A stretch of 43,280 nucleotides of DNA. Source: Clostridia bacterium (GTDB taxonomy: Bacteria; Bacillota; Clostridia; Oscillospirales; CAG-272). The notes beneath the pieces were generated by a model that saw only the letters and a program-made list of their open reading frames with translations, did no database searches and was not told the origin of the DNA. Positions within the stretch are counted from its first letter, which is position 1. The number at the start of each line of letters is the position of its first letter. The position numbers and the translations under genes are program-made. This document shows positions 25,499 through 32,810 of the stretch, piece after piece. The stretch covers positions 1-43,280 of the forward strand of contig JAFTOT010000083.1 of NCBI GenBank assembly GCA_017463665.1, given 5' to 3'.

Positions 25499-25617
25499 GT
25501 TTCCGTAGAAAAGTTACTTTAATAAAGTAAAGGGAAACGCCGCTGCGGCGGCTACACCTCATCAGCGGTTTACCGCAATGCGACCGCAGGTCACTATGCT
25601 TCCCCTCGAGGGAAAGC
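25499..25617. repeat. Cluster of small hairpins
   Basis: GTTTCC (25499-25504) pairs with GGAAAC (25533-25538) around an inner TTACTTT-AAT-AAAGTAA triloop hairpin (25514-25530). GCCGC/GCGGC (25539-25552) and GCGGTTTACCGC (25565-25576) follow. GCTTCCC-GGGAAAGC arms lie at 25598-25616. The sequence is non-coding and appears degraded. Confidence 0.5.
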
Positions 25618-25640
25618 CAAAAGGTTATGTTACAAACTTC

Positions 25641-25780
25641 TCCGCCCGAGATCGCAACGCTAACGCTCGAGGATGACAGGGGCGGGTTTGAGCAGAATGC
25701 TAATAACGGCTTTCTTTTTTGCTATGCGTGATCCCCCGCTTGTCATCCTGAGCGTTAGCGTTGCGATCTTGCGGGGAGAT
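25641..25780. repeat. Inverted-repeat element with TGTCATCC core
   Basis: The left arm (25641-25686) and right arm (25733-25780) are imperfect inverted copies about 46 bases long. The core AGCGTTAGCGTTGCGATCT is present in both and the outer part is GC-rich. The right arm contains GTCATCCTGAGCG, shared with the element at 36180-36360. The inner 46 bases have no coding capacity. It is a non-autonomous mobile or repetitive element. Confidence 0.7.
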
Positions 25781-25938
25781 CTATGCCAACATCGCGCCGT
25801 AGCTTTTCGGGCACGGCAGTCGCCTCTACGGTAGAACAATGTATATATCCTACCTGTTTACACCTGATAGGTGTCAAATCAACAAAGAGCAGTTGTTTGG
25901 TGTATAATAAGTACAAATACATCTAAGGAGATCGTTTC

Positions 25939-26025
25939 ATGGACTTACAATCCTACACTGAAGACCGGGGGCGGGAATTTTTTTGCGCATCTATTATAAC
26001 TTCGGCATTCTTTCAAGCGATCTGA
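25939..26025 (+). pseudogene. Broken small ORF with its own expression signals
   Basis: An ATG at 25939 follows a good ribosome binding site AAGGAG (25925-25930, spacing 8) and a TATAAT (25903-25908). The frame reads MDLQSYTEDRGREFFCASII and stops at 26023-26025 after 28 codons. Shifting frame at the T run 25978-25984 would continue as LRIYYNFGILSSDLTEQRF and end at 26046-26048. One missing T could explain this. A hairpin GCGGAGAT-8-ATCTCCGC (26053-26076) follows. I recognise no family. It may be the remnant of a short regulated gene. Confidence 0.35.
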
Positions 26026-26172
26026 CCGAGCAGCGGTTCACAGAATAAAAATGCGGAGATATTCCAGCATCTCCGCGGCTTTGTAAATTTTTTCAAAACA
26101 AGATATGGCGGCATCCATTTCTTTTTCAAAAATTTTTTGAAAAAGGTGCGTTCTTTTACCCTCAGTGTTAGC

Positions 26173-26206
26173 AAACAAGCCACGTTGATTTCAGCGTGGC
26201 TTGTTT
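26173..26206. terminator. 12-bp hairpin between convergent units, possible terminator
   Basis: AAACAAGCCACG (26173-26184) pairs perfectly with CGTGGCTTGTTT (26195-26206) around a 10-base loop. It lies about 90 bases beyond the aroQ stop on the minus strand. There is no proper T tract outside the stem on either strand, so its activity as a terminator is uncertain. Confidence 0.4.
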
Positions 26207-26296
26207 GGAACGCGTCGGAATTAAACGCTTATATACGCAATCGGTTAGAGACGCGTTAACTTTCTTATAAAAAGTTTTCCCCGCATATTTTTATTC

Positions 26297-26722
26297 TTAT
26301 TTTTCAAGCAACACATCCACTGCTTCGAGATAGCCGTCGAAGCCTTTGCCGGCGATGGTTTTTTTGGCGGCGAGGGAGACGTAGGAGAATTTGCGGAACT
26401 CCTCGCGGGTGTTGATGTCCGAGATGTGGACTTCCACGGTCGGGATGCCGACCGCCTTGATCGCGTCGAGGATGGCGACGCTGGTGTGCGTATAGGCGGC
26501 GGGATTGATGACGATGCCGTCGTACTTGCCGTATGCGCCCTGGATCTCGTCTACGATCGAGCCCTCGTGGTTGGACTGGAAAAAGTCTACGTCCACCGAT
26601 CTTTCGGCGCAGTAGTCGGAGATCAGCTTGACGAGATCGGCATAGCTGCTCTTGCCGTAGATACCCGGCTCGCGAATGCCGAGCATGTTGAGGTTGGGAC
26701 CGTTGATTACAAGAATTTTCAT
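26297..26722 (-). CDS. aroQ: 3-dehydroquinate dehydratase, type II (AroQ)
   Basis: A 141-residue type II dehydroquinase. The start MKILVINGPNLNMLG carries the NGPNLN active-site motif. FFQSNHEGSIVDEI carries the catalytic loop and region. NPAAYTHTSVAI and EVHISDINTREEFRK follow in family order. It dehydrates 3-dehydroquinate to 3-dehydroshikimate. The ATG at 26722 lies in an ATGA overlap with the stop of the aroE-aroK gene and has AGGAG 7 bases upstream. It is the last gene of the aromatic operon, although the reaction comes before AroE in the pathway. Confidence 0.96.
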   Translation of the reverse strand: MKILVINGPNLNMLGIREPGIYGKSSYADLVKLISDYCAERSVDVDFFQSNHEGSIVDEIQGAYGKYDGIVINPAAYTHTSVAILDAIKAVGIPTVEVHISDINTREEFRKFSYVSLAAKKTIAGKGFDGYLEAVDVLLEK

Positions 26723-27951
26723 TGCTTTTCTCCTAAAAGACGCAAGGTCTCCGCCGCGCATGCTCCCACGGTTTCGCAGGGGGGCACGGTCACATCGGCA
26801 AAGCTCTCATAGATCGGGCGACGCACTTCGTACAGCTTTTCCACGGCGTTGTCACCTGCCGAGAGCGGTCTGCCGCCGCGTGCCAGATCGGCGAGCGCAC
26901 GCTGAATATACACGATTCTGCCGTTCTGGTGCAGGGCGATGCGGTTTTCTTCGCGCAGGACGGTACCGCCGCCGCAGGCGATGATCACGCCGCCTTTTTT
27001 GGCGATGTCTTTTGTGACCTCGGTTTCGAGATCGCGGAAGTAGCCTTCGCCGTGCTCGGCGAAAATGGCGGGGACGGACTTGCCCGCGCGCTCAACAATG
27101 ACTTGGTCAAGGTCGAAGAACTCTTTGCCGAGCTGCTTTGCAAGGAGTTTGCCCGTGCTGGTCTTGCCGCAGCCGGGCATACCGATCAGCACGATGTTCG
27201 AGAGCTCCTTTTGCAGTGTGTCGGCGATGGAGACGATCTCGCCGCCGGTGTGCGTGGCACCGCGGAAATACTTATCGGCGAACGCAGCCTGTGCGACCAG
27301 CATGGTCAGACCGCCGGTGCAGGGGATGCCGAGCGATTCTGCCTGGCAGATCAGGCGCGTGCGCAGGGGGTTGTAGACGACATCGACCACGCCCGAGAGA
27401 TTCGGGAAGCGGGTGAGATCCACGAGCTGTTCATCGATCTTCGGGTACATGCCGACGGGCGTTGTGTGGATGATGATCTCTGCGTCCGACGCGCGCTCGT
27501 AGAGATTGGTGTAGTTGAGCTCAAGGTTCAGGTCGGCGATGCGCACGGATGCCGCGCCCAGCTTTTTTGCCGCGGCGGTCGCGGTGTGCGAGGTGCCGCC
27601 GCCGCCGAGGATGAGTACCTTTTTGCCCGCCATGTCGATGCCTGCGCGGTTGCACATGAAGATGAAGCCGTCAAAGTCGGTGTTGCAGCCGAACAGCTTG
27701 CCGTTGCAGTTTGTGATCGTGTTGACAGCGCCGATCTCGATCGCTGCGCCGTCGAGGACGTCGCACAGGGGCATCACCGTCTGCTTGTAGGGGATGGTTA
27801 CGTTGATGCCGCGAAAGTCGCGCGCACGCAGAAATTCCTCTACCTCTTCGGGTTCTTTTTCAAAGAGAGCGTAATTGGGGTTTCCCAGCATCGCGTGAAT
27901 TTTGGGCGAGTGGGAGTGCGGAAGTTTTCTTCCGAGAAGTCCGTATTCCAT
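26719..27951 (-). CDS. Bifunctional shikimate dehydrogenase / shikimate kinase (AroE-AroK fusion)
   Basis: A 410-residue fusion. Residues about 1-240 are shikimate dehydrogenase: LPHSHSPKIH (substrate serines), INVTIPYKQTVMP (catalytic Lys), NTDFDGF, and the NADP-binding LILGGGGTSHTATAAA. Residues about 250-410 are shikimate kinase: Walker A IGMPGCGKTSTGKLLA, the DLDQVIVERAGKSVPAIF shikimate-binding/Mg region, YFRDLETEV and CGGGTVLREENR. It would convert 3-dehydroshikimate to shikimate and then to shikimate-3-phosphate on one chain. The ATG at 27951 has GGAG about 8 bases upstream. It is separated from pheA by a 314-base gap filled with the hairpin array (27998-28266). Confidence 0.94.
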   Translation of the reverse strand: MEYGLLGRKLPHSHSPKIHAMLGNPNYALFEKEPEEVEEFLRARDFRGINVTIPYKQTVMPLCDVLDGAAIEIGAVNTITNCNGKLFGCNTDFDGFIFMCNRAGIDMAGKKVLILGGGGTSHTATAAAKKLGAASVRIADLNLELNYTNLYERASDAEIIIHTTPVGMYPKIDEQLVDLTRFPNLSGVVDVVYNPLRTRLICQAESLGIPCTGGLTMLVAQAAFADKYFRGATHTGGEIVSIADTLQKELSNIVLIGMPGCGKTSTGKLLAKQLGKEFFDLDQVIVERAGKSVPAIFAEHGEGYFRDLETEVTKDIAKKGGVIIACGGGTVLREENRIALHQNGRIVYIQRALADLARGGRPLSAGDNAVEKLYEVRRPIYESFADVTVPPCETVGACAAETLRLLGEKQ

Positions 27952-27997
27952 TTTATATCTCCAAAAAGTGATTCAAACGTAAAAATTGGTAAGAAGA

Positions 27998-28266
27998 ATG
28001 ATTTGCGCCAATGGCGCATGATTTGATGCTGGCGTATCATGATTTCTCGTGTCCACTCCATGATTTGATTTGCAACCTTTATGCCTGCAGTTATTGTATC
28101 TGACAAGATATTGTATCCGCCTTTGGCGGATACAACCGCGACAGAACCTGCAGCTTTCTTTTTATTCAGTAAGAGTCGCGGTAATCATGGCGAAGCCAAA
28201 TCATGAGCACGGAGCGCTCAAATCATGCAACCCGTAGGGGTGCAAATCATTGCAAGCTTTGCTTGC
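27998..28266. repeat. Hairpin array A: variable hairpins with conserved ATGATTT/AAATCAT spacers
   Basis: On the left, the heptamer ATGATTT recurs at 27998, 28018, 28039 and 28060 (period 20-21). Between the copies are GCGCC-AAT-GGCGC, GATGC-TGGC-GTATC and a degraded hairpin. On the right, the reverse complement AAATCAT occurs at 28198, 28220 and 28244, with a TAATCAT variant at 28182. Between these are GGC-GAA-GCC, GAGCAC-GGA-GCGCTC (one mismatch), GCAACCC-GTA-GGGGTGC (one mismatch) and GCAAGC-TTT-GCTTGC. The middle holds an 11-bp hairpin TTGTATCCGCC-TTT-GGCGGATACAA (28111-28135) and CCGCGAC/GTCGCGG arms. The whole is itself an inverted repeat. It fills the gap between pheA and aroE-aroK inside the operon, and its last hairpin ends on the first base of the pheA stop. 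Confidence 0.85.
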
Positions 28267-29405
28267 TAAATCTCGGAGTAGCAGCCGAGGAAGCTGCCGT
28301 CGTATTCGGCGTCGAACAGGTCGAGCGTTTCGAGCAGGCCGTCGGCGTGGAGCGACGCATCAAAGTCGAGGTAGAACATGTATTCAAAGTCACGACCGGG
28401 GATGGGGCGGCTCTCGATCTTGGAGAAGTTTACGCCGAGGGCGGCAAACTTTGCAATGATGGAGAACAGCGATCCGGGGCTGTGCGGCAGCGTGAACATA
28501 ATGCTGGTCTTATTGGCACCCGGGTAGATCTCGAGATTTTTCGAGATGCAGATGAAGCGGGTGTAGTTGTTGTCGCTGTCGGCAATGCCGCTTTTCAGCT
28601 CGGCAAGCCCGTAGAGTGCGGCGCAGGAGGGGTTGCAGATGGCTGCAATGTCATCGCGTCCGCTGTCGGCAACCAGCTTTGCCGCAACGGCGGTGTTGGT
28701 GCACTCGGTGACCTTCACATCCTTGCCGAGCGAGGACAGAAATGCCGAGCACTGTCCGATCGCCTGCGGATGCGAGAAGATCTCCTTGATATTTTTCAGG
28801 TCTGCGCCCTTCTTTGCGACCAGCACATGGTCTACGCGCAGTTTGATGCTCTTGACGATGTAGAATTTGTGCTTTTTCATCAGGTCATAGACCTCGGTGA
28901 CCGAGCCGTGCAGGTTGTTGGAGATGGGCAGGATGCCGTAGCGGCAGAAGCCTTTGGCAACGGCGTTGAACACGCCTTCAAAGCTGCCCATGAACATGAT
29001 GCTCGGGATGGAGAACAGCTTCTCTGCGGCGAGCTGCGAGTTTGCACCCTCGGTGCCTTGGCAGGCGACGGTGCAGGTGGTGGGCAGATCGTGTGCGGTG
29101 TTTGCCTCTGCCTCGCCGATCATAGCGGAGAGCTTGCCGCCGTCGTAGATGCGCTTGGTCTGGTAGGAGCGGGAGACCTCAAAGAGGGTGTTGTAGAGCA
29201 CCTTGGTGTAGGTCGCCATGCCCGCGTCCATATCCTTAGTCAGTCGTGCGATGATGTCGCGCTCGCGCGCGGGGTAGAAGATCGGCAGGTTGTTTTTCTT
29301 TTTATAGGCTGCCATGTTTGCGCACAGCGTCATGCGCTCCTCAAACGCGTTTTTGATCGTGTCGTCCAGCGCGTCGATCTTCTCGCGGATCTCTTTCATA
29401 TCCAT
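28266..29405 (-). CDS. pheA: Bifunctional chorismate mutase / prephenate dehydratase (P-protein)
   Basis: A 379-residue three-domain protein. Residues 1-85 are an AroQ-class chorismate mutase (MDMKEIREKIDALDD...FYPARERDIIARL). The prephenate dehydratase domain follows, with GTEGANSQLAAEKLF, CRYGILPISNNLHGSVTEVY and the stretch around FLSSLGKDVKVTECTNTAVA. The C-terminal ACT domain (TSIMFTLPHSPGSLFSIIAK...NFSKIESRP) is the phenylalanine-sensing allosteric module. It makes phenylpyruvate from chorismate. The ATG has GGAG 7 bases upstream and is 1 base from the aroC stop. Feedback inhibition by Phe is expected from the ESRP motif. Confidence 0.95.
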   Translation of the reverse strand: MDMKEIREKIDALDDTIKNAFEERMTLCANMAAYKKKNNLPIFYPARERDIIARLTKDMDAGMATYTKVLYNTLFEVSRSYQTKRIYDGGKLSAMIGEAEANTAHDLPTTCTVACQGTEGANSQLAAEKLFSIPSIMFMGSFEGVFNAVAKGFCRYGILPISNNLHGSVTEVYDLMKKHKFYIVKSIKLRVDHVLVAKKGADLKNIKEIFSHPQAIGQCSAFLSSLGKDVKVTECTNTAVAAKLVADSGRDDIAAICNPSCAALYGLAELKSGIADSDNNYTRFICISKNLEIYPGANKTSIMFTLPHSPGSLFSIIAKFAALGVNFSKIESRPIPGRDFEYMFYLDFDASLHADGLLETLDLFDAEYDGSFLGCYSEI

Positions 29406-29406
29406 G

Positions 29407-30489
29407 TCAGTTCTCCTCCGTTAATAAATCTAATATGCAGAGTGCTGCCGCCGCTTCTACGGCGGGGACGGCGCGCGCCGCGACGCAGGGGTCGTGTCTG
29501 CCGCCGATCACAAGCGTGGTATTCTCGCCCGTGGCAAGGTCAACGGTGTTTTGCTCCATGGCGATGGAGGGGGTGGGCTTCATCGCGAGGCGGAACAGGA
29601 TGGGCATGCCGTTGGTGATGCCGCCCTGGATGCCGCCGCTGTTGTTGGTCGTGGTGACGACCTTGCCGTCTTTGTAGGTAAAGGGATCGTTGTGCACACT
29701 GCCGCGCATTTCGGCGGATGCAAAGCCGCTGCCGAATTCCACGCCCTTTACGGCGGGGATGCCGAACAGTGCGGATGCTATCTTGCCCTCCACGCCGCCA
29801 AAAAGCGGGCCGCCGTATCCTGCGGGCATGCCGAGGATGGCACATTCGATCACGCCGCCGACCGAGTCGCCGTCTTTCTTGGCGGCAAGGATCGCTTCGC
29901 GCATTTTTTCGCCCGCTTCGTCCGAGAGGACGGGGAAAGGCTTCTTGCCTGCGGCGAGCAGGGTATCGGGGTCGAGCGCTACGGCATCAAACGGGGTGTC
30001 GGGAATGCCCGCAATGCTGTGCAGGTGCGCGCCGACGGTGATGCCGCGCTTTGCAAGGAGCTGCAGCGCGATGCCGCCCGCAATGCAGAGCGGCGCGGTG
30101 AGTCTGCCCGAGAAGGCGCCGCCGCCGCGAATGTCGTTGTATCCGCTGTATTTGACCGCCGCCGCGTAGTCGGCGTGCGAGGGGCGGGGCACATGGCGCA
30201 GCTTTTCGTAGTCGCGCGAATGTTGATCGGTGTTGTGAATGATGGCGGTGATCGGCGCGCCCGTAGTTACGCCGTCTACGACGCCGCAGAGAAATTCCGG
30301 TCTGTCCGGCTCCTTGCGCGCGGTGGCGGTCGCGTCTCTGCCGGGGGCGCGGCGATCCATAAAGTTTTGCAGCGCGTCCATGTCGATCGTTTCGCCTGCG
30401 GGCACGCCGCAAAGCGTCATACCGATCGCGCTCGAGTGGGACTCGCCGAAGATTTGTAGCTGAACGCGGTTACCCATTTGTGATGGCAC
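29407..30489 (-). CDS. aroC: Chorismate synthase (AroC)
   Basis: A 360-residue enzyme containing IFGESHSSAIGMTLCGVPAG at the N-terminus, PRPSHADYAAAVKYS, RGGGAFSGRLTAP and GGIQGGITNGMPI, all chorismate synthase signatures for FMN and EPSP binding. It removes phosphate from EPSP to form chorismate. I choose the GTG at 30489 (MPSQMGNRVQL) because GGAGG lies 8 bases upstream. The ATG at 30477 has no nearby site. The gene overlaps the end of aroA by 20 bases, so translation is coupled. Confidence 0.94.
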   Translation of the reverse strand: MPSQMGNRVQLQIFGESHSSAIGMTLCGVPAGETIDMDALQNFMDRRAPGRDATATARKEPDRPEFLCGVVDGVTTGAPITAIIHNTDQHSRDYEKLRHVPRPSHADYAAAVKYSGYNDIRGGGAFSGRLTAPLCIAGGIALQLLAKRGITVGAHLHSIAGIPDTPFDAVALDPDTLLAAGKKPFPVLSDEAGEKMREAILAAKKDGDSVGGVIECAILGMPAGYGGPLFGGVEGKIASALFGIPAVKGVEFGSGFASAEMRGSVHNDPFTYKDGKVVTTTNNSGGIQGGITNGMPILFRLAMKPTPSIAMEQNTVDLATGENTTLVIGGRHDPCVAARAVPAVEAAAALCILDLLTEEN

Positions 30490-31750
30490 TGCAGTTTCCT
30501 CCGAGTTTTCTAAAGTCGTCAAAAAAAGTGGGGTAGGATTTATTTACGCACTCCGCGCCGCGAAGGAGCACATCGCCGCCGGCGCACTGCGATGCAACGC
30601 TTGCGCACATGGCGATGCGGTGGTCGTTTGCCGCGTCAACTTCGCCGGCGGTGAAGTGCTTTGCGCCGCGAATGGCAAAGCCGTCATCGGTCGCGGTCAC
30701 GTCCGCGCCGAGGGCGGTGAGCATAGCGACGGTGGTTGCGATGCGGTCGCTCTCCTTGATCCGCAGTCGCGCGCCGCCGCTGATATGGCTTTCGCCGTCT
30801 GCGAGGGCAAGCACGGTTGCAAGCGCGGGGAGCGCGTCGGGGATGTCTTCCCCGTTAAAATCGATGCCGTGCAGGGAGGCGTGCTCGATGGTGATTTCGT
30901 TTTCGGTGCGGGTGATCTTTGCGCCCGCTTGCTCTAAGATGTCGAGCACCATGCGGTCTTTTTGCAGCGAGTCGAGCCGCAGACCGCGCACGGTCAAACG
31001 GTCGCCGATGGCACCCGCGCACAGCCAGAAGGTCGCGTTGGACCAGTCGCCCTCGGCGAAGGATTCCGCCACGGGGATGTAGGTCTGGTTGCCTTTTACA
31101 AAGTAGCCGCTCGCACGCTTTTCGACTTCGATGCCGAACGCGCGCAGCGTGTGCAGCGTCATGTCGATGTAGCCGACCGAGACGGCGGGGGTGGTCAGTC
31201 GGATCTCGCTGTCGCCGTCAAGCAAAGGCAGTGCAAAGAGCAGTCCGCTGATATACTGGGAGCTGACGTCGCCGCGAATGGTGAAAATGCCGTTTTGCAG
31301 TCTGCCGCTCGCGGTGATGGGCAGATGCGTGTCCGAGCAGGTCGTGCCGTTTTGCGCCATGGCGTCGCAGAGGTCTACGAAGGGGCGCTTGCACAGTCCG
31401 TTTTTGCCCGTCAGCGTGAAGCTGTCGGTGCGCGCCGCCGCGATGGGCAAGAGGAGCCTTGCGGTGGTGCCGCACTCGTTTGCGTCGAGCAGCGCGCCGC
31501 TCGGCATGGGATTGCCGCCTTGCACGGCGGCGGTAAAGTCGCCGTCCGCGCCGGTGACGGTGATCACAGCGCCCATGGCGCGCAGCGCCCCGATCGTGGC
31601 GGAGATATCGTCGGACAGGGTGGTAAAGTGGATGCGCGAGGTTCCCTTCGCCAGTGCTGCCGCCATCAAAAGGCGGTGTACGTCCGACTTTGAGGAGATC
31701 GCGCGGATGCTGCCCGAAAGTTTGGTAGGTCGAATTTGAATATCCATCAC
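30470..31750 (-). CDS. aroA: 3-phosphoshikimate 1-carboxyvinyltransferase (EPSP synthase, AroA)
   Basis: A 426-residue protein with the two-domain EPSP synthase pattern. SKSDVHRLLMAAALA carries the substrate-binding Lys/Ser/Arg. DANECGTTARLLLPIAA is the PEP-binding loop (here CGTTARLL rather than the AGTAMRPL of E. coli). SSQYISGLLFALP, IKESDRIATTVAML and DHRIAMCASV follow in order. It joins PEP to shikimate-3-phosphate. The ATG lies in an ATGA overlap with the aroB stop. The deviating loop suggests a class outside the E. coli-like type. Glyphosate sensitivity cannot be read from this. Confidence 0.94.
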   Translation of the reverse strand: MMDIQIRPTKLSGSIRAISSKSDVHRLLMAAALAKGTSRIHFTTLSDDISATIGALRAMGAVITVTGADGDFTAAVQGGNPMPSGALLDANECGTTARLLLPIAAARTDSFTLTGKNGLCKRPFVDLCDAMAQNGTTCSDTHLPITASGRLQNGIFTIRGDVSSQYISGLLFALPLLDGDSEIRLTTPAVSVGYIDMTLHTLRAFGIEVEKRASGYFVKGNQTYIPVAESFAEGDWSNATFWLCAGAIGDRLTVRGLRLDSLQKDRMVLDILEQAGAKITRTENEITIEHASLHGIDFNGEDIPDALPALATVLALADGESHISGGARLRIKESDRIATTVAMLTALGADVTATDDGFAIRGAKHFTAGEVDAANDHRIAMCASVASQCAGGDVLLRGAECVNKSYPTFFDDFRKLGGNCSAITNG

Positions 31751-32796
31751 ATACCAGCCTTGATGAAGTCGAGGATCTCCGCTTTTAAAATGCGGTGGAT
31801 GACCGTGTTGCCGATCGCAAGCGGGACGATCAGATTGATGTTGTCGCCGTCGGTCTTTTTGTCCGAGAGGGTGAGCTCGGCGAGCAGTGCGGGATCAAAG
31901 TCGGTCACGGTCGGCAGGTTGCAGGCGATGAGCGCGTCCTCGATCTCTTTTGCCATCCCCGCCTTTGCCATGCCTTTTTCCTCGGCGGCGCGGGCGATGA
32001 TCGCAAGACCGGTCGCTACGCCGTGACCGTGCGTGAGGGTGAAGTTGGACGCGGCTTCGACCGCGTGACCGACAGTGTGACCGAGGTTGAGGAGCTGGCG
32101 CATGCCGCGGTCGAACTCGTCGCCCGAGACAACGTCGCGCTTGATCTCCACGCAGCGGGCGATCAGCGCTTCCATGTCCTCGTTTCTATAGTTTTTGACC
32201 TTGGCAAAGAGGTCGGCATCGCAGATCACGCCGTATTTGAGCATTTCGGCGAGGCCGTCCTCGATGTTGATGGGTTTTAAGGTTTTCAGCGTGTCGGTGT
32301 CGCAGAGGACAAGGCGCGGCTGGTGGAAGGCTCCGCAGAGGTTCTTGCCGCGCGAGAGATCCACAGCAGTCTTGCCGCCGACCGAGGAATCGACCGCGGC
32401 GAGCAGCGTGGTGGGGATCTGCACATAGGCGATGCCGCGCAGGAAGATCGATGCGGCAAAGCCTGCCATGTCGCCGACAACCCCGCCGCCCAGCGCCACG
32501 ATCAGGTCGCTGCGGCTGAAGTGCTCGGCTGCCATCTGCTCAAGCAGGGCTTCAATGGTGGAAAGGCGCTTGCGCTCCTCGCCGTTTTGAAAGACGAAGC
32601 TGCTTGGGGCGAAGCCTGCGGCGGCGAGCGATTTTGTCACCGTTTCGCCGTAGAGGGGGTAGACGATGTCGTCCGAGACGATCATCACCCGCTTCGCGTG
32701 GGAAAGCGCTGCGATCTTTTCGCCCGCGCTCGTCAGCAGTCCTTGTCCGATCTGCACCTCATAGGCGGTGCTGGTGTTTACATGGATGGTTTGCAT
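31747..32796 (-). CDS. aroB: 3-dehydroquinate synthase (AroB)
   Basis: A 349-residue NAD- and metal-dependent enzyme. The NAD-binding stretch VALGGGVVGDMAGFAAS, IPTTLLAAVDSSVGGKTAVD and the metal-ligand region LNLGHTVGHAVEAAS, followed by THGHGVATG, are all in place. It converts DAHP to 3-dehydroquinate. The ATG at 32796 has AAAGGA upstream and is 14 bases after the prephenate dehydrogenase stop. It overlaps aroA by 4 bases. Confidence 0.95.
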   Translation of the reverse strand: MQTIHVNTSTAYEVQIGQGLLTSAGEKIAALSHAKRVMIVSDDIVYPLYGETVTKSLAAAGFAPSSFVFQNGEERKRLSTIEALLEQMAAEHFSRSDLIVALGGGVVGDMAGFAASIFLRGIAYVQIPTTLLAAVDSSVGGKTAVDLSRGKNLCGAFHQPRLVLCDTDTLKTLKPINIEDGLAEMLKYGVICDADLFAKVKNYRNEDMEALIARCVEIKRDVVSGDEFDRGMRQLLNLGHTVGHAVEAASNFTLTHGHGVATGLAIIARAAEEKGMAKAGMAKEIEDALIACNLPTVTDFDPALLAELTLSDKKTDGDNINLIVPLAIGNTVIHRILKAEILDFIKAGM

Positions 32797-32810
32797 GGTG
32801 CAGGATCCTT

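Larger units (their letters stand above)
25464..26296. other. Gene-poor decayed region (833 bases)
   Basis: No intact gene is visible. It holds the tail of a GTAG-ended repeat, small hairpins (25499-25617), an inverted-repeat element (25641-25780), a possible -10 box TATAAT at 25903-25908, a broken small ORF (25939-26048) with a hairpin after it, a near-perfect AT-rich palindrome CTTTTTCAAAAA/TTTTTTGAAAAAG (26121-26145), a 12-bp hairpin (26173-26206), and AACGCGTC/GACGCGTT arms (26209-26257). This looks like a boundary where genes were lost and repeats accumulated between two conserved operons. Confidence 0.75.

Noticed and set aside
27998..28266. Periodic repeats suggesting a CRISPR array
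   Set aside because: The constant units are only 7 bases, the variable units are palindromes rather than unique spacers, orientation reverses in the middle, and no cas gene is present. The same holds for 40240-40400.
28203..29618. 471-codon plus-strand ORF opposite pheA and aroC
   Set aside because: pheA and aroC on the minus strand carry all family motifs. The plus-strand frame starts within the hairpin array and has no recognisable domain.
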